64,000 nucleotides of DNA. Origin: Taibaiella soli (GTDB lineage: Bacteria > Bacteroidota > Bacteroidia > Chitinophagales > Chitinophagaceae). How positions within the stretch are numbered: the first letter of the stretch is position 1; every line of letters begins with the position of its first letter. Shown here piece after piece: positions 43,866-53,086 of this stretch. The notes under the pieces were generated by a model. That model ran no database searches. It saw only the letters and a list, made by a program, of their open reading frames with translations, and was not told the DNA's origin. A program made the position numbers and the translations under genes. The DNA lies in contig NZ_QKTW01000028.1 in the NCBI RefSeq assembly GCF_003236175.1, forward strand, positions 62,001 through 126,000, given 5' to 3'.

Positions 43866-46800
43866 ATGAAAAAACTATTCCTAATTGGTTTCATTGCATT
43901 TGGCACCCTATTATGCAATAAACAAGCATCCGGACAAACCATCAGCACTTTTGCAGGCGGTTTTGGCTCGGGGTCGGCAGGTACTTCGACAAATCTTGCC
44001 ATGGTTCCTAATGCTATTGCTGTCGATACCGCCGGTAATATGTATGTCATCGACGGTATTTATACGAGCAACTGTGTTCGAAAGATTGCTCCCGACGGAA
44101 CGAGTACCGTTATAGCCGGTGCAATTGCGCAGGGATTTAGCGGTGATGGCGGTCCGTCTGCACTCGCACAGCTCAATAACCCCACTTCGTTGGCGGTGGA
44201 TATTCATGGCAATGTGTATATCGCTGATTACAGCAATAACAGAATACGCAAGATTACAGCTTCGACAGGTATTATCAGTACGGTGGCGGGTACTGGTGTT
44301 TCCGGCTTTAACGGCGATGGTGGCCGTGCCGACACTTCTAAGTTATCTGCTCCCATTAGCATAGCTGTAGATACCGCGGGTAATTTATACATAGCAGACT
44401 GGGGTAACTACAGAATTCGTAAAATCTCAGCGGCGACTGGTTTTATTTCGACAGTTGCCGGCGGAAACGGATCAGGTACTACCGGTGATGGAGGGCAAGC
44501 TACACTGGCTAAGCTTTATGCACCAAAAGGTCTTGCCGTAGATGCTGCAGGACAGATATATGTAGGCGACAACAACAAGGTGCGCAAAATTGGTACAAAT
44601 GGTGTCATTAATACGATAGCGGGTACCGGAACTGGTGGTTACAGCGGTGACAACGGATTAGCAACAAATGCTAAAATCAGCTTTAATCAGAACTACCAAA
44701 ATATCGCGTTAGATGCGGCGGGTAATATTTATTTACCGGACTATACGAACTTCAGGGTGCGTAGAGTTGATGCTGTGACGGATACTATTACAACGTTTGC
44801 GGGTAACGGAGCATCCGGTTTTGCTGGTGACAACGGCCCGGCGGTAAATGCGCAACTTGGCTCGGTATATGCGGTGGCAATGGATCCTGTCGGTAACTTA
44901 TATGTAGCCGACATGGGCAATGACAGAATTCGTAAAGTCACAGCGGGTACGGGTATTATTACCACCGTTGGTGGTAACGGTGTTGTCAGTTTTGGCGGTG
45001 ACGGAGGTGCAGCTGCAGGTGCGCAGTTTGGTAACAGCATTCAAGGCGTAGCCGCCGATGTAGCTGGTAACGTTTATATTTCCGACGGCGCTAATTACCG
45101 CGTTCGTAAGGTTACGGCGGCAACCGGTATTATAGCTACGTTTGCCGGAAACGGTACTTCTGGTTCTGCAGGTGACAACGGTCCTGCAACAAGCGCGAAT
45201 CTCAATGCTTTGGGTGGCCTGGCAACGGATGCAGCGGGTAATGTATATATCGCTGATAGATCCAATCACAAAATCCGTAAAGTAAATGCGGCAGGTACAA
45301 TCACAACAATCGCCGGCAACGGTTCTGCTGCAATGGCGGGTGATAATGGCGCTGCTACAAGTGCGTCTTTAAACTATCCGGCAGCAGTAGCATTAGATGC
45401 AGCCGGTAACTTGTATATCGCTGATGCCAGCAATAACAGAGTTCGTAAAGTTGATGCTTCAGGAATAATTACCACGTTTGCCGGTACAGGTAGCACGGCT
45501 TATAACGGCGACACATTGGCGCCGACGGCAACAAATTTGTATAATCCTGCGGGACTTGCCATAGACGCAGCGGGTAATGTTTATATCTCTGAATCCAGTA
45601 ATAACAGAGTCCGTAAAATCACTCCGGCCGGCGTTGTCAGTACTGTAGCGGGCATCGGTACAGCTGGTTATTTCGGTGACGGCGGACCGGCAATCAGCGC
45701 TAAAGTCAGTGCGCCTAAAGGTTTGGCATTAGATGGCTTTGGTAACTTATACATCGCTGATTATACCAATAATGTTATTCGCAAACTAACTATGTCTACA
45801 GGTATTATTACTACTGTAGCAGGTATTAATTCAGCAGGCTTTGCCGGTGACGGCGGCCCGGCAACCAGTGCTAAGTTGAATAGCCCGATTGCTGTAGCGA
45901 TCGATACTGCAGGTCATTTATACGTAGCCGATCTTAATAATCGCAGAATCCGTGTGTTTAATGTTGCTACAGCAATTGTGCCGGCTATCAGTATTGCTAC
46001 TACGCAAAATCCTGTCTGCGCAGGGTCTTCAATAACATTTACAGCTACCGACGCTCACGGTGGAACAGCTCCTTCTTACCAATGGAAAGTCAACGGCGTA
46101 AATTTCGGAACCAGTATTAATACTTTCAGCTACACGCCTGCAAACAACGATACCGTTACTTGTGTGTTTACCAGCAATGATCCGAATGCCATGCCTGCGA
46201 CAGTAAACAGCAACAAGGTAGTTGTCAGCGTTACTGCACTTGCTACACCGACAGTGAGCATTGCAGCAGCTCAGACCAGCGTATGTGTGGGAACCCAGGA
46301 GACAATCACTGCTACACCCACAAATGGTGGTACAGCTCCGGTTTATCAGTGGACAAAAAATGGCGTGAATGTTGGTACGGGTATAGCTACTTACACTTAT
46401 ACGCCTGCCAACAATGATGTAATCGCTTGTATACTTACCAGCAACGCGGTTTGTCTGACAACAAGTAATGCTACCAGCAATAATGACACAATTCATACAG
46501 TCACTTCCGTAACGCCTGCTGTCAGCATCACAGCGTCTCAAAATGGTATTTGTTCCGGTACTTCGGTAGTATTTACTGCAGTTCCGGCAAATGGTGGCAC
46601 CGCTCCGGGATATCAGTGGACAAAAAATGGTGCTAACGTAGGTACTGGCACCGCTACATACGCCTACGTACCTGCCGCTGGTGATGTAATTGCCTGTATA
46701 CTTACCAGCAACGTGACTTGTGCAACTACGCCAACAGCAACCAGCAATAATGATACAATGAACGTAACAACAACTGTTACGCCTGCAGTGAGCATTAACG

Positions 46801-47606
46801 GACAAAACAATATTTGCTCGGGTACTTTGGTAACCTATACTGCAACAGCAACAAATGGTGGTACTACTCCTGCTTACCAATGGACAGTAGGTGGTACTAA
46901 CGTTGGTACCAACAATGATACATTCAGCTATGTGCCTGCAAACGGTGACATAGTAACCTGTACACTTATCAGCAATGTTGCTTGTGCAAGTCAGGATACA
47001 GTCAGCGGTAACAGCATTACAATGGTCGCTAATCCGCCAGTTACACCATCAGTAGCGATCACTGGTTATACAGGATCTCTGCTGGCTCCCGGCCAGGCAG
47101 TAACGTTTACAGCTGCCGCAGCGAATGCAGGTTCTAATCCGCAATATCAATGGCGCAAAAACAGCCTTGCTATAAGTGGTGCTACGCAGTCTTCTTACAC
47201 TGCTATAGCTGGTGTTAATGTTGTGGATGGCGATATTATCAGCGTTTGGATGAAAAATACAGATGCTTGCGGTGATAGCGCTACCAACGTTGCTCCGGTT
47301 GTAGCAATAAGTTCGGCGGTTAATAATGTAAATGCCGGCGACGCTTCATTTGGTTTGTATCCGAATCCGAATGATGGCAACTTCATGGTAAAAGGTATGC
47401 TGGTTGATAAAGCACAGCGCACCGTTACATTGGAAGTATTTAATGCAATTGGTCAAAGAATCTATCGCGAAGATGCAGCTGTTGTAAACGGAAGCATTGA
47501 GTATACAGTTGTACTGCCAAAAGCACTGCCAGCAGGTAATTACTTCTTAAGATTGAATGCTGACGGAAACAATAACACCATCAGATTCTCCATCTCAGAA
47601 AAATAA
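43866..47606 (+). CDS. NHL-repeat and Ig-like-repeat secreted protein with type A T9SS sorting domain
   Basis: 1246 residues with signal peptide MKKLFLIGFIAFGTLLCNKQ (cleavage near ASGQ). Eleven NHL-type blades fill ~25-700, each with a GDGGPATSAKL-like start, AVDxAGNLYIAD and NNRIRKV; this predicts beta-propeller domains. Four to five ~78-residue Ig-like modules follow (ICSGTSVVFTAVPANGGTAP, YQWTKNGANVGTG, VIACILTSN). The last ~80 residues are a type A Por secretion domain (FGLYPNPNDGNFMVKG, LEVFNAIGQRIYRE, LPAGNYFLRL). It is a T9SS cargo, probably attached to or released from the surface; ligand unknown. Followed by a strong terminator. Confidence 0.93.
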   Translation: MKKLFLIGFIAFGTLLCNKQASGQTISTFAGGFGSGSAGTSTNLAMVPNAIAVDTAGNMYVIDGIYTSNCVRKIAPDGTSTVIAGAIAQGFSGDGGPSALAQLNNPTSLAVDIHGNVYIADYSNNRIRKITASTGIISTVAGTGVSGFNGDGGRADTSKLSAPISIAVDTAGNLYIADWGNYRIRKISAATGFISTVAGGNGSGTTGDGGQATLAKLYAPKGLAVDAAGQIYVGDNNKVRKIGTNGVINTIAGTGTGGYSGDNGLATNAKISFNQNYQNIALDAAGNIYLPDYTNFRVRRVDAVTDTITTFAGNGASGFAGDNGPAVNAQLGSVYAVAMDPVGNLYVADMGNDRIRKVTAGTGIITTVGGNGVVSFGGDGGAAAGAQFGNSIQGVAADVAGNVYISDGANYRVRKVTAATGIIATFAGNGTSGSAGDNGPATSANLNALGGLATDAAGNVYIADRSNHKIRKVNAAGTITTIAGNGSAAMAGDNGAATSASLNYPAAVALDAAGNLYIADASNNRVRKVDASGIITTFAGTGSTAYNGDTLAPTATNLYNPAGLAIDAAGNVYISESSNNRVRKITPAGVVSTVAGIGTAGYFGDGGPAISAKVSAPKGLALDGFGNLYIADYTNNVIRKLTMSTGIITTVAGINSAGFAGDGGPATSAKLNSPIAVAIDTAGHLYVADLNNRRIRVFNVATAIVPAISIATTQNPVCAGSSITFTATDAHGGTAPSYQWKVNGVNFGTSINTFSYTPANNDTVTCVFTSNDPNAMPATVNSNKVVVSVTALATPTVSIAAAQTSVCVGTQETITATPTNGGTAPVYQWTKNGVNVGTGIATYTYTPANNDVIACILTSNAVCLTTSNATSNNDTIHTVTSVTPAVSITASQNGICSGTSVVFTAVPANGGTAPGYQWTKNGANVGTGTATYAYVPAAGDVIACILTSNVTCATTPTATSNNDTMNVTTTVTPAVSINGQNNICSGTLVTYTATATNGGTTPAYQWTVGGTNVGTNNDTFSYVPANGDIVTCTLISNVACASQDTVSGNSITMVANPPVTPSVAITGYTGSLLAPGQAVTFTAAAANAGSNPQYQWRKNSLAISGATQSSYTAIAGVNVVDGDIISVWMKNTDACGDSATNVAPVVAISSAVNNVNAGDASFGLYPNPNDGNFMVKGMLVDKAQRTVTLEVFNAIGQRIYREDAAVVNGSIEYTVVLPKALPAGNYFLRLNADGNNNTIRFSISEK

Positions 47607-47624
47607 GATTGGTTTAGTTTCATA

Positions 47625-47665
47625 AAATGATGAAGCCGTCTCGAAGGAGACGGCTTCATCATTTT
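47625..47665. terminator. Bidirectional terminator after the NHL-repeat gene
   Basis: Arms AAAATGATGAAGCCGTCTC and GAGACGGCTTCATCATTTT are a perfect 19-bp match around a GAAG loop. Suitable for both this gene and the convergent GNAT gene. Confidence 0.9.
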
Positions 47666-47694
47666 AAAAATTTAGAATAAAGTTGGATAATGAG

Positions 47695-47735
47695 CATAAC
47701 TGCCAATTGTCAACTGTCCATTATCAACTGCTCTT
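47695..47735. repeat. Ten-base word array near the GNAT stop
   Basis: TGCCAATTGTCAACTGTCCA then TTATCAACTGC, overlapping the end of the GNAT gene. Confidence 0.5.
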
Positions 47736-48158
47736 CGTTATTTCCATTAATCGTTTCGGAAACTTCGGTTCTGTAAATCCGAACTGTTCATACAATCCAT
47801 GTGCATCCATTGTAGCCAACATGATTCGGCGGAGATGCTTTACCCAGTCCAGTTCCAGAATAAATTGCATCATTTTTTTACTCAGCCCCTGACCACGGTG
47901 CGCTTCTTTTACAAACACATCCGCCAGATAGGCAAATACAGCATAGTCCGTAACCAGTCGTGCATAGCCAATCTGTTCACCGTCCTTCAGAATGCCAATC
48001 GTAAAAGAGTTGTCAAACGCTGTTTTTACTGTTTCATAAGGAACATGCTGTGCCCAATAAGATTCATTCGCCAGCCATTCATGAATTTGCTCCGGCTTCA
48101 TAAGCGATTTGTCGGTAGTGATGAGGTATCCGTTGTATTCAAGTGTTTGAGGTATCAT
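47724..48158 (-). CDS. GNAT-family N-acetyltransferase
   Basis: 144 residues from the ATG at 48158; a TTG three codons upstream is less likely. The acetyl-CoA-binding motif A is visible in YLADVFVKEAHRGQGLSKKM (R-G-x-G-x-S/A), and motif B follows in MDAHGLYEQFGF. The early IGYARLVTDYAVFA strand fits the fold. Cytoplasmic; substrate unknown. Convergent with the NHL gene. Confidence 0.9.
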   Translation of the reverse strand: MIPQTLEYNGYLITTDKSLMKPEQIHEWLANESYWAQHVPYETVKTAFDNSFTIGILKDGEQIGYARLVTDYAVFAYLADVFVKEAHRGQGLSKKMMQFILELDWVKHLRRIMLATMDAHGLYEQFGFTEPKFPKRLMEITKSS

Positions 48159-48189
48159 AAGCAGCAATTTTCAAGGCAAATGTAGGGGT

Positions 48190-48235
48190 GAATGGTCAAT
48201 CGTCAATTGTGAGTGGTCAGTTGTGAGTTACTCGT
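48190..48235. repeat. Ten-base word array between GNAT and SnoaL genes
   Basis: ATGGTCAATCGTCAATTGTG then AGTGGTCAGTTGTGAGTTAC. Confidence 0.55.
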
Positions 48236-48247
48236 GTTTACCCCCAC

Positions 48248-48604
48248 TTATAAATTTTCGTAAAACACAAACGCTTTTTCCACCTTTCCTGCTTGATTTA
48301 ATTGCAGTACCTCTGCCGACGTTTTGCCAGTGGCTGTATTGGTATAGTAAATAACCAGACCATTGATGCCAGTCAAAACTTTAATTAGCCGGAAGTGCAG
48401 GTCAGGAATACGTTTCAGCGCTTGCGACCAGTAACTGTGCACCGCAGCTTTTCCTGAAACAATACCATTGCTTTCCGGAACGATCTTCATAGCCATTGGC
48501 GTAGACAAAATAAAATCGTCTGTATAGTGCGATAACACAGCCTCAATGTCATGCGCGTTCCATGCCGCAATCCATTCTTGTGCGAAATTGTTGTAGTCGA
48601 TCAT
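48248..48604 (-). CDS. SnoaL/NTF2-like protein
   Basis: 118 residues beginning MIDYNNFAQEWIAAWNAHDI, with EAVLSHYTDDFIL, VSGKAAVHSYWSQALKRIPD and a closing LNQAGKVEKAFVFYENL, the pattern of the cone-shaped NTF2/SnoaL_2 fold. Members include small enzymes and ligand-binding proteins, and no catalytic set can be claimed. Cytoplasmic. The gap to the GNAT gene is repeat-filled. Confidence 0.8.
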   Translation of the reverse strand: MIDYNNFAQEWIAAWNAHDIEAVLSHYTDDFILSTPMAMKIVPESNGIVSGKAAVHSYWSQALKRIPDLHFRLIKVLTGINGLVIYYTNTATGKTSAEVLQLNQAGKVEKAFVFYENL

Positions 48605-48660
48605 GATTTGGTGAATGGTTAATGGTTAATGGTTAATGGTTAATCGTGAATGGTCAATAC
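48600..48660. repeat. Tandem ten-base words upstream of the SnoaL gene
   Basis: Four near-identical GGTTAATGGTTAATGGTTAA steps followed by TCGTGAATGGTCAATACTC. A further CATTGACCATTCACCATTCA lies at 48769. The period is ten bases or fewer. Confidence 0.6.
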
Positions 48661-48795
48661 TCCCTACTTTCTGTTGTCACCCTCTGAGCCGAGATGAACG
48701 GCGGCAATTCTAAAGATGAGCATTGACCACTTACGCGTCCGCGATCGAAATGGTAAAACATGGATATTGACCCATTGACCATTCACCATTCACGC

Positions 48796-49845
48796 TTAAA
48801 GAACGTAATTCCATCCATGACTATCCTTATCAATTCCTTTACGTACACGGTACAGCGCGTCACGGAGCTGATACATCATAGCATCGTCGCCAATATAACA
48901 TTGATACTGTTTGTCGCCGATTGCCAGTGTTTCAATCGGAGCAATGACAGCCGCAGTGCCCGCACCAAAAGCCTCTACACGCTTGCCCGCTTCAAAAGCG
49001 TCCTGCAGTTCTTTCCAGCTTACCTGGCGTTCTTCCGTTTTTACACCGTTTTCTTTTGCCATTGTCAACAAAGAATCACGCGTTACGCCATCCAGAATAG
49101 TACCCGAAAGAGCAGGTGTAATCAGCGTTCCATCGATGTAAAACATGATATTCATCGTGCCCGATTCTTCAATCAGTTGGTGCGTTTTGGCATCCGTCCA
49201 CAAAATCTGATCATAACCTTCTTCTTTCGCTTTCTGAAACGGATAGAACGAGGCGCCGTAGTTACCGCCGCATTTTGCTGCGCCAGTGCCGCCTTCCGCC
49301 GCGCGTACATATTTCGTTTCCACTTTTACCGTCAGCGGTTTAGAGTAGTAAGCATAAGCCGGCGTGGCGCAAATCATAAAAATATATTCGTCAGAAACCT
49401 TCACGCCAAGGCGGGCTTCCGAAGCAATCATAAACGGGCGGAGATACAGCGAACCATCATCTTCCTGCGGAATCCAGTCGGTTTCCAGTTGCACAAACTG
49501 ATGCAGCGCTTCCATAAACAAAGCTTTCGGCACCTTCGGCATGCACATGCGTTCCAGCGATTGGCAAAAGCGGTTGTAATGTTTCTCCGGACGGAAAATA
49601 TTAATCTTGCCATCGGCCATATAAAAAGCCTTCATCCCTTCAAAAACTGTTTGCCCATAATGCAGCGAAAGCGTCAGCGGACTCAGCACCAGATTCTCAA
49701 ACGGAACAATACGCGGCGATTGCCACTCACCATTTGCGTATTCCGTGATAAACATGTGCTCCGTAGGTTGCAGGCCAAAAGGCACCGAACGTGTGTCTGC
49801 TACTTTCCTTTCTTTTTGTGGAGAAACTGCAATGTTGTATTCCAT
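48796..49845 (-). CDS. ilvE: Branched-chain amino-acid aminotransferase
   Basis: 349 residues of the class IV PLP aminotransferase fold (type II/eukaryotic-like). The PLP lysine is K191 in RAAEGGTGAAKCGGNYGASF; EAFGAGTAAVIAPI and the conserved FEGMKAFYM and ESGTMNIMF match the family. It interconverts leucine, isoleucine and valine with their 2-oxo acids using glutamate. Cytoplasmic. The antisense strand is also open for over 360 codons, a shadow. It lies 63 bases before the DMT exporter gene on the same strand. Confidence 0.96.
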   Translation of the reverse strand: MEYNIAVSPQKERKVADTRSVPFGLQPTEHMFITEYANGEWQSPRIVPFENLVLSPLTLSLHYGQTVFEGMKAFYMADGKINIFRPEKHYNRFCQSLERMCMPKVPKALFMEALHQFVQLETDWIPQEDDGSLYLRPFMIASEARLGVKVSDEYIFMICATPAYAYYSKPLTVKVETKYVRAAEGGTGAAKCGGNYGASFYPFQKAKEEGYDQILWTDAKTHQLIEESGTMNIMFYIDGTLITPALSGTILDGVTRDSLLTMAKENGVKTEERQVSWKELQDAFEAGKRVEAFGAGTAAVIAPIETLAIGDKQYQCYIGDDAMMYQLRDALYRVRKGIDKDSHGWNYVL

Positions 49846-49908
49846 AAATTGGAGGTTTTATGATGAAAAATCTATTTAATTTTTTTGTTCCCGGCACTAC
49901 AAATGCTA

Positions 49909-50859
49909 TTAGGCTTCAGTGGCGATAGCACCGTTCAGCTTTGCATCGTTATTCAGCTTTTCCTGCAATGCGTGTTGCTTGCGATAACCTCTGTTGACTA
50001 GGTATACACCGCCTATCACAAATACAAAAGCCAACGCCGTATACCAGTTCAGCGTTTCATCGAGCACCAGATATCCCAACACTACAGCCACCAATGGATT
50101 GACATAAGCATAAGACGTCACCAATCCTACAGGCAATTCTTTCAACGCATACATATAGGCCGCAAATGCCAGCACCGATCCGAATACGATCAGATAGGCC
50201 AGCGCCCATAGGCCTTCCCGGGCATTCATGTCGATTGTGCTGTAATCGTCCGTCACCGGACTAATGAATAACATAATCACGCCACCAAAAAATAACTGAA
50301 GACCAGAGTTAAAGATCGGGTTGACTGCGCCGGTCCGGCGCTTATTCATAATACTGCCCATCGCCCACGCTGTGGTGGCAATGAATAGTACGGCTATACC
50401 TAATAAATAATCAGCATTACTCAGATCGGAAACATTGTCTTTAAAAATAACAGCAACACCAAATAATCCTAGCAGCATACCGATACCAATCAGTGAATTT
50501 AGTTTGTCCTTGCCGGTAGTGATATTAATGATGACCGCAGAGATCGGCATTGTAGAACAAATCAGCGCAGCGATACCGCTCGGAATCACTTTTTCGGCCC
50601 AGGTCACGAGTCCGTTACCCAGCGTAATCAGCAAAAAACCGATGAGCGCTTGCTGCGCCAGATTTTTTCGCGACCAGTCGGCCTTTTTAAATAGTAGCAG
50701 CGCGATGCCGGAAAGCAGAACGCCTGAGATCACCTGACGAACGCCCGCAAACAAAAATGCAGGGAAGTGCATCACACCGATACGAAGCGCCAGATAAGTG
50801 GTGCCCCAGACGATGCAGATAAAAATAAAGGCGATGTAAGCTTTCGGATTGTTTTTCAT
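49909..50859 (-). CDS. EamA/DMT-family metabolite transporter
   Basis: 316 residues from the ATG at 50859 (MKNNPKAYIAFIFICIVWGT). The longer frame to 51096 adds 79 residues that run into the divergent promoter and the MocR gene and is rejected. Ten membrane helices in two EamA halves: VWGTTYLALRIGV with the first and LELPVGLVTSYAYVNPLVAVVLGYLVLDE (cited as PVGLVTSYAYVNPLVAV) in the second. DMT members export amino acids or other metabolites. It is divergent from a MocR regulator, a common local regulation arrangement. Confidence 0.92.
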   Translation of the reverse strand: MKNNPKAYIAFIFICIVWGTTYLALRIGVMHFPAFLFAGVRQVISGVLLSGIALLLFKKADWSRKNLAQQALIGFLLITLGNGLVTWAEKVIPSGIAALICSTMPISAVIINITTGKDKLNSLIGIGMLLGLFGVAVIFKDNVSDLSNADYLLGIAVLFIATTAWAMGSIMNKRRTGAVNPIFNSGLQLFFGGVIMLFISPVTDDYSTIDMNAREGLWALAYLIVFGSVLAFAAYMYALKELPVGLVTSYAYVNPLVAVVLGYLVLDETLNWYTALAFVFVIGGVYLVNRGYRKQHALQEKLNNDAKLNGAIATEA

Positions 50860-50956
50860 TTGAGTAGCAAGTAAATGTCTGTCAATGGCAAATTTGAGTG
50901 ATTTTTTAAGAACAAAACAGATACAATTTTGGTAATTTCGACCAGAACAGTTTTTT
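50860..50956. promoter_or_regulatory. Divergent MocR/DMT intergenic region
   Basis: 97 bases separate the two starts. It holds an AGAACAAAACAG sequence (from about 50910) and CCAGAACAGTTTT just before the MocR ATG; the repeated AGAACA could be a direct-repeat operator of the kind MocR proteins bind, which is inference. Confidence 0.3.
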
Positions 50957-52393
50957 ATGAAAACGCAGCAGAACGGGAAAACGGAGCATTTATACCTGCA
51001 TCTGGCCGATAGTATTGAACGCCAGATACTGGATAATATTTTACGCATCGGCGATAAATTGCCTTCGGTGCGGGCTTTGAGTAAAAAGCACGGCATTAGT
51101 ATGAGTACTACGCTGCAGGCTTATTATCATCTTGAAAGCAAGGGGCTTGTTGAGTCGCGGCCACAGTCGGGTTATTATGTACGGTTCAATACGCAGCATT
51201 TTCCGCAGCAGCCGGATAAGAGTAAACCTTTGCCTACGGCGCAGAATAAAAATGTAGATGCGATCATCTCCGAAGTGTATGACGACTGGCATGATGATAA
51301 GGTGACTCGCTTTTCATTAAGCGTTCCAGCTCCAGAACTGTTACCGTTGGCCCCGCTCAATAAAGCGATGCTCCGGGCATTGCGTGAGTCGAGAGCCAAT
51401 GCTACTTATTACGAACAGGTAAGAGGAAATGAAGAATTGCGGCGGCAGGTGGCACGTTGGGCCCTCAACTGGGACGCACATCTGCAACCCGAAGATTTGA
51501 TTACTACTTCTGGGTGCATGAATGCAATTTCTTATTGTCTGATGGCACTTACCAAACGTGGTGATACCATTGCAATCGAAAGTCCGGCGTATTTTGGCAC
51601 GCTTCGTCTGCTCAACAGTCTTGGCTTAAAAGTGCTGGAATTACCAACGCATCCAGAAACCGGTGTAGACCCGGATGACGTGCGCAAAGCCATCGAGAAA
51701 CATCATATCAAAGCTTGTTTGTTTGTTACCAATTTCAGTAATCCGCTTGGGTTCTGCATGCCTGATGAACAAAAGAAAGAACTGGTGAAACTATTGGCAT
51801 TTCACGGTATTCCGCTTATTGAAGATGATCTGTACGGCGATGTATATTTCGGCAAACAGCGCCCTAAATCTTGTAAAACTTTTGATGAAGAGGGCAATGT
51901 GCTTTGGTGTGGTTCTGTTTCCAAAACATTGGCCCCAGGTTATAGAGTAGGTTGGGTAGCACCGGGAAAACATTATGAACAGATCAAACAGTTGAAATTA
52001 TATCACGCCATCACGTCTGCAACGCCTGAGCAACAGGCTGTGGCAAATTTCCTCGGCACAGGACGTTATGAGCACCACCTCCGTAAAATGCGGACTGCGC
52101 TTCATGCCAACAGTCTGCAATACATTCGCGCAATCGGTGAATATTTTCCCGAAGGTACCCGGGTAAGTCATCCTAAAGGCGGATATATACTTTGGGTAGA
52201 ACTGGATAAAAGCATCGACACCTATCAATTATATCATGAGGCGATGCTGCATAAAATCAGTATTGCGCCAGGCATTATTTTTTCTTCACAAGACCGTTAC
52301 AGAAATTGTATGCGCCTCAGCTACGGTATGCAATGGACGCCAGAGCTGGAGCGGGCATTGAAGAAATTGGGAGGGATTATTAAAAGGGGGTGA
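50957..52393 (+). CDS. MocR/PdxR-type transcriptional regulator (GntR HTH plus aminotransferase domain)
   Basis: 478 residues. An N-terminal GntR helix-turn-helix (RIGDKLPSVRALSKKHGISM, TLQAYYHLESKGLVESR) is fused to a class I aminotransferase-like domain with the PLP lysine in WCGSVSKTLAPGYRVGW (K323). MocR regulators use PLP or an amino acid as effector and often control a divergent transporter or enzyme gene, here the DMT exporter. A second candidate role is regulation of vitamin B6 genes, but none are nearby. Confidence 0.92.
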   Translation: MKTQQNGKTEHLYLHLADSIERQILDNILRIGDKLPSVRALSKKHGISMSTTLQAYYHLESKGLVESRPQSGYYVRFNTQHFPQQPDKSKPLPTAQNKNVDAIISEVYDDWHDDKVTRFSLSVPAPELLPLAPLNKAMLRALRESRANATYYEQVRGNEELRRQVARWALNWDAHLQPEDLITTSGCMNAISYCLMALTKRGDTIAIESPAYFGTLRLLNSLGLKVLELPTHPETGVDPDDVRKAIEKHHIKACLFVTNFSNPLGFCMPDEQKKELVKLLAFHGIPLIEDDLYGDVYFGKQRPKSCKTFDEEGNVLWCGSVSKTLAPGYRVGWVAPGKHYEQIKQLKLYHAITSATPEQQAVANFLGTGRYEHHLRKMRTALHANSLQYIRAIGEYFPEGTRVSHPKGGYILWVELDKSIDTYQLYHEAMLHKISIAPGIIFSSQDRYRNCMRLSYGMQWTPELERALKKLGGIIKRG

Positions 52394-52547
52394 ATGGTCA
52401 ATGGTGAATGGGGAATGCTAGTGAAACGTCAAATGTCAAACGTCAAACGTCAATTGCTTGTGGTGATGAATCGTACGCGCGTTTCATCCCGAGGCAACGA
52501 GGGATCCCGCAATAATATTGGCACACACGATGCGGGACCTTCCTGTG

Positions 52548-52777
52548 TGCCAATGACACATTTAAAATTGAGTTTAATTTCAAGGCGTTTAGTTTGGCAG
52601 CACAGTAGCAATGAAGCTCAATCGAGCGCCCGTCTAAGCCACGGAGTGATCTGGCTTAGACTGCCCTTTTTTGCCTACTTTTTTTGGCATAAAAAAAGTA
52701 GGAGCATGATGGTTCGAAGCCAGATTTGAAGGACTATTGCTAAATCAAGATGTCATTGTCTTTTGATTAGGGGCACC
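52548..52777 (+). repeat. MITE-like structured repeat, copy 2
   Basis: A core at 52551-52758 (208 bp, the same size as copy 1) is bounded by CAATGACA/TGTCATTG. The same two internal hairpins, including GTCTAAGCCA/TGGCTTAGAC and CTACTTTTTTT/AAAAAAAGTAG, are present. Orientation is opposite to copy 1 at 26473-26703. Nucleotide differences are scattered, and the stems are kept. Confidence 0.85.
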
Positions 52778-52952
52778 ATATAATTTAGTCAGGGTGACAA
52801 ACACGAGTACAGCCAAAACGAAACAAAAAATCATGAGCAAGCACATTAATCACATTCGCCACATTGATCACATTCTCAACACAGGTTCTTGCATTTGTTT
52901 ATCATCCCGACGATAGGAGGGATCCCGCGAAAATACGTCTCCAGATAAAACA

Positions 52953-52980
52953 ACGAAGCGCCTCAGATGAGGCGCTTCGT
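52953..52980. terminator. Terminator hairpin between MocR and the unknown gene
   Basis: Perfect stem ACGAAGCGCCTCA/TGAGGCGCTTCGT with a GA loop, then GTTTTCTTC. It is well placed to end the minus-strand unknown gene and anything read rightward. Confidence 0.75.
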
Positions 52981-53086
52981 GTTTTCTTCAGGGTGATAAG
53001 TGCCACGGTATGGCGGAAATCATGGTGGGTTTAACCTCTGGTGATAAATGGAAATACTTGTCAATGGTCCACTGTAAAATGAAAAA

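Larger units (their letters stand above)
52394..53086. other. Repeat-only gap between MocR gene and the unknown gene
   Basis: Word array (AATGGTCAATGGTGAATGGG then CGTCAAACGTCAATT), REP-like ATCCCGAGGCAACGAGGGAT (52495) with a TTGGCACAC/GTGTGCCAA inverted pair, the 208-bp element, TCACATTCGCCACATTGATC words, CCCGACGATAGGAGGGATCC, and a terminator. No gene. Confidence 0.6.

Noticed and set aside
46029-46880. 283-codon minus-strand frame over the Ig-like modules of the NHL gene
   Set aside because: Repetitive cysteine/tyrosine-rich shadow of codon-biased repeats.
48760-49863. 367-codon plus-strand frame opposite ilvE
   Set aside because: Antisense shadow of a well-supported IlvE gene.
49909-51096. 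79-residue extension of the DMT transporter
   Set aside because: It overlaps the divergent MocR start and lacks transporter character; the ATG at 50859 begins a normal DMT protein.
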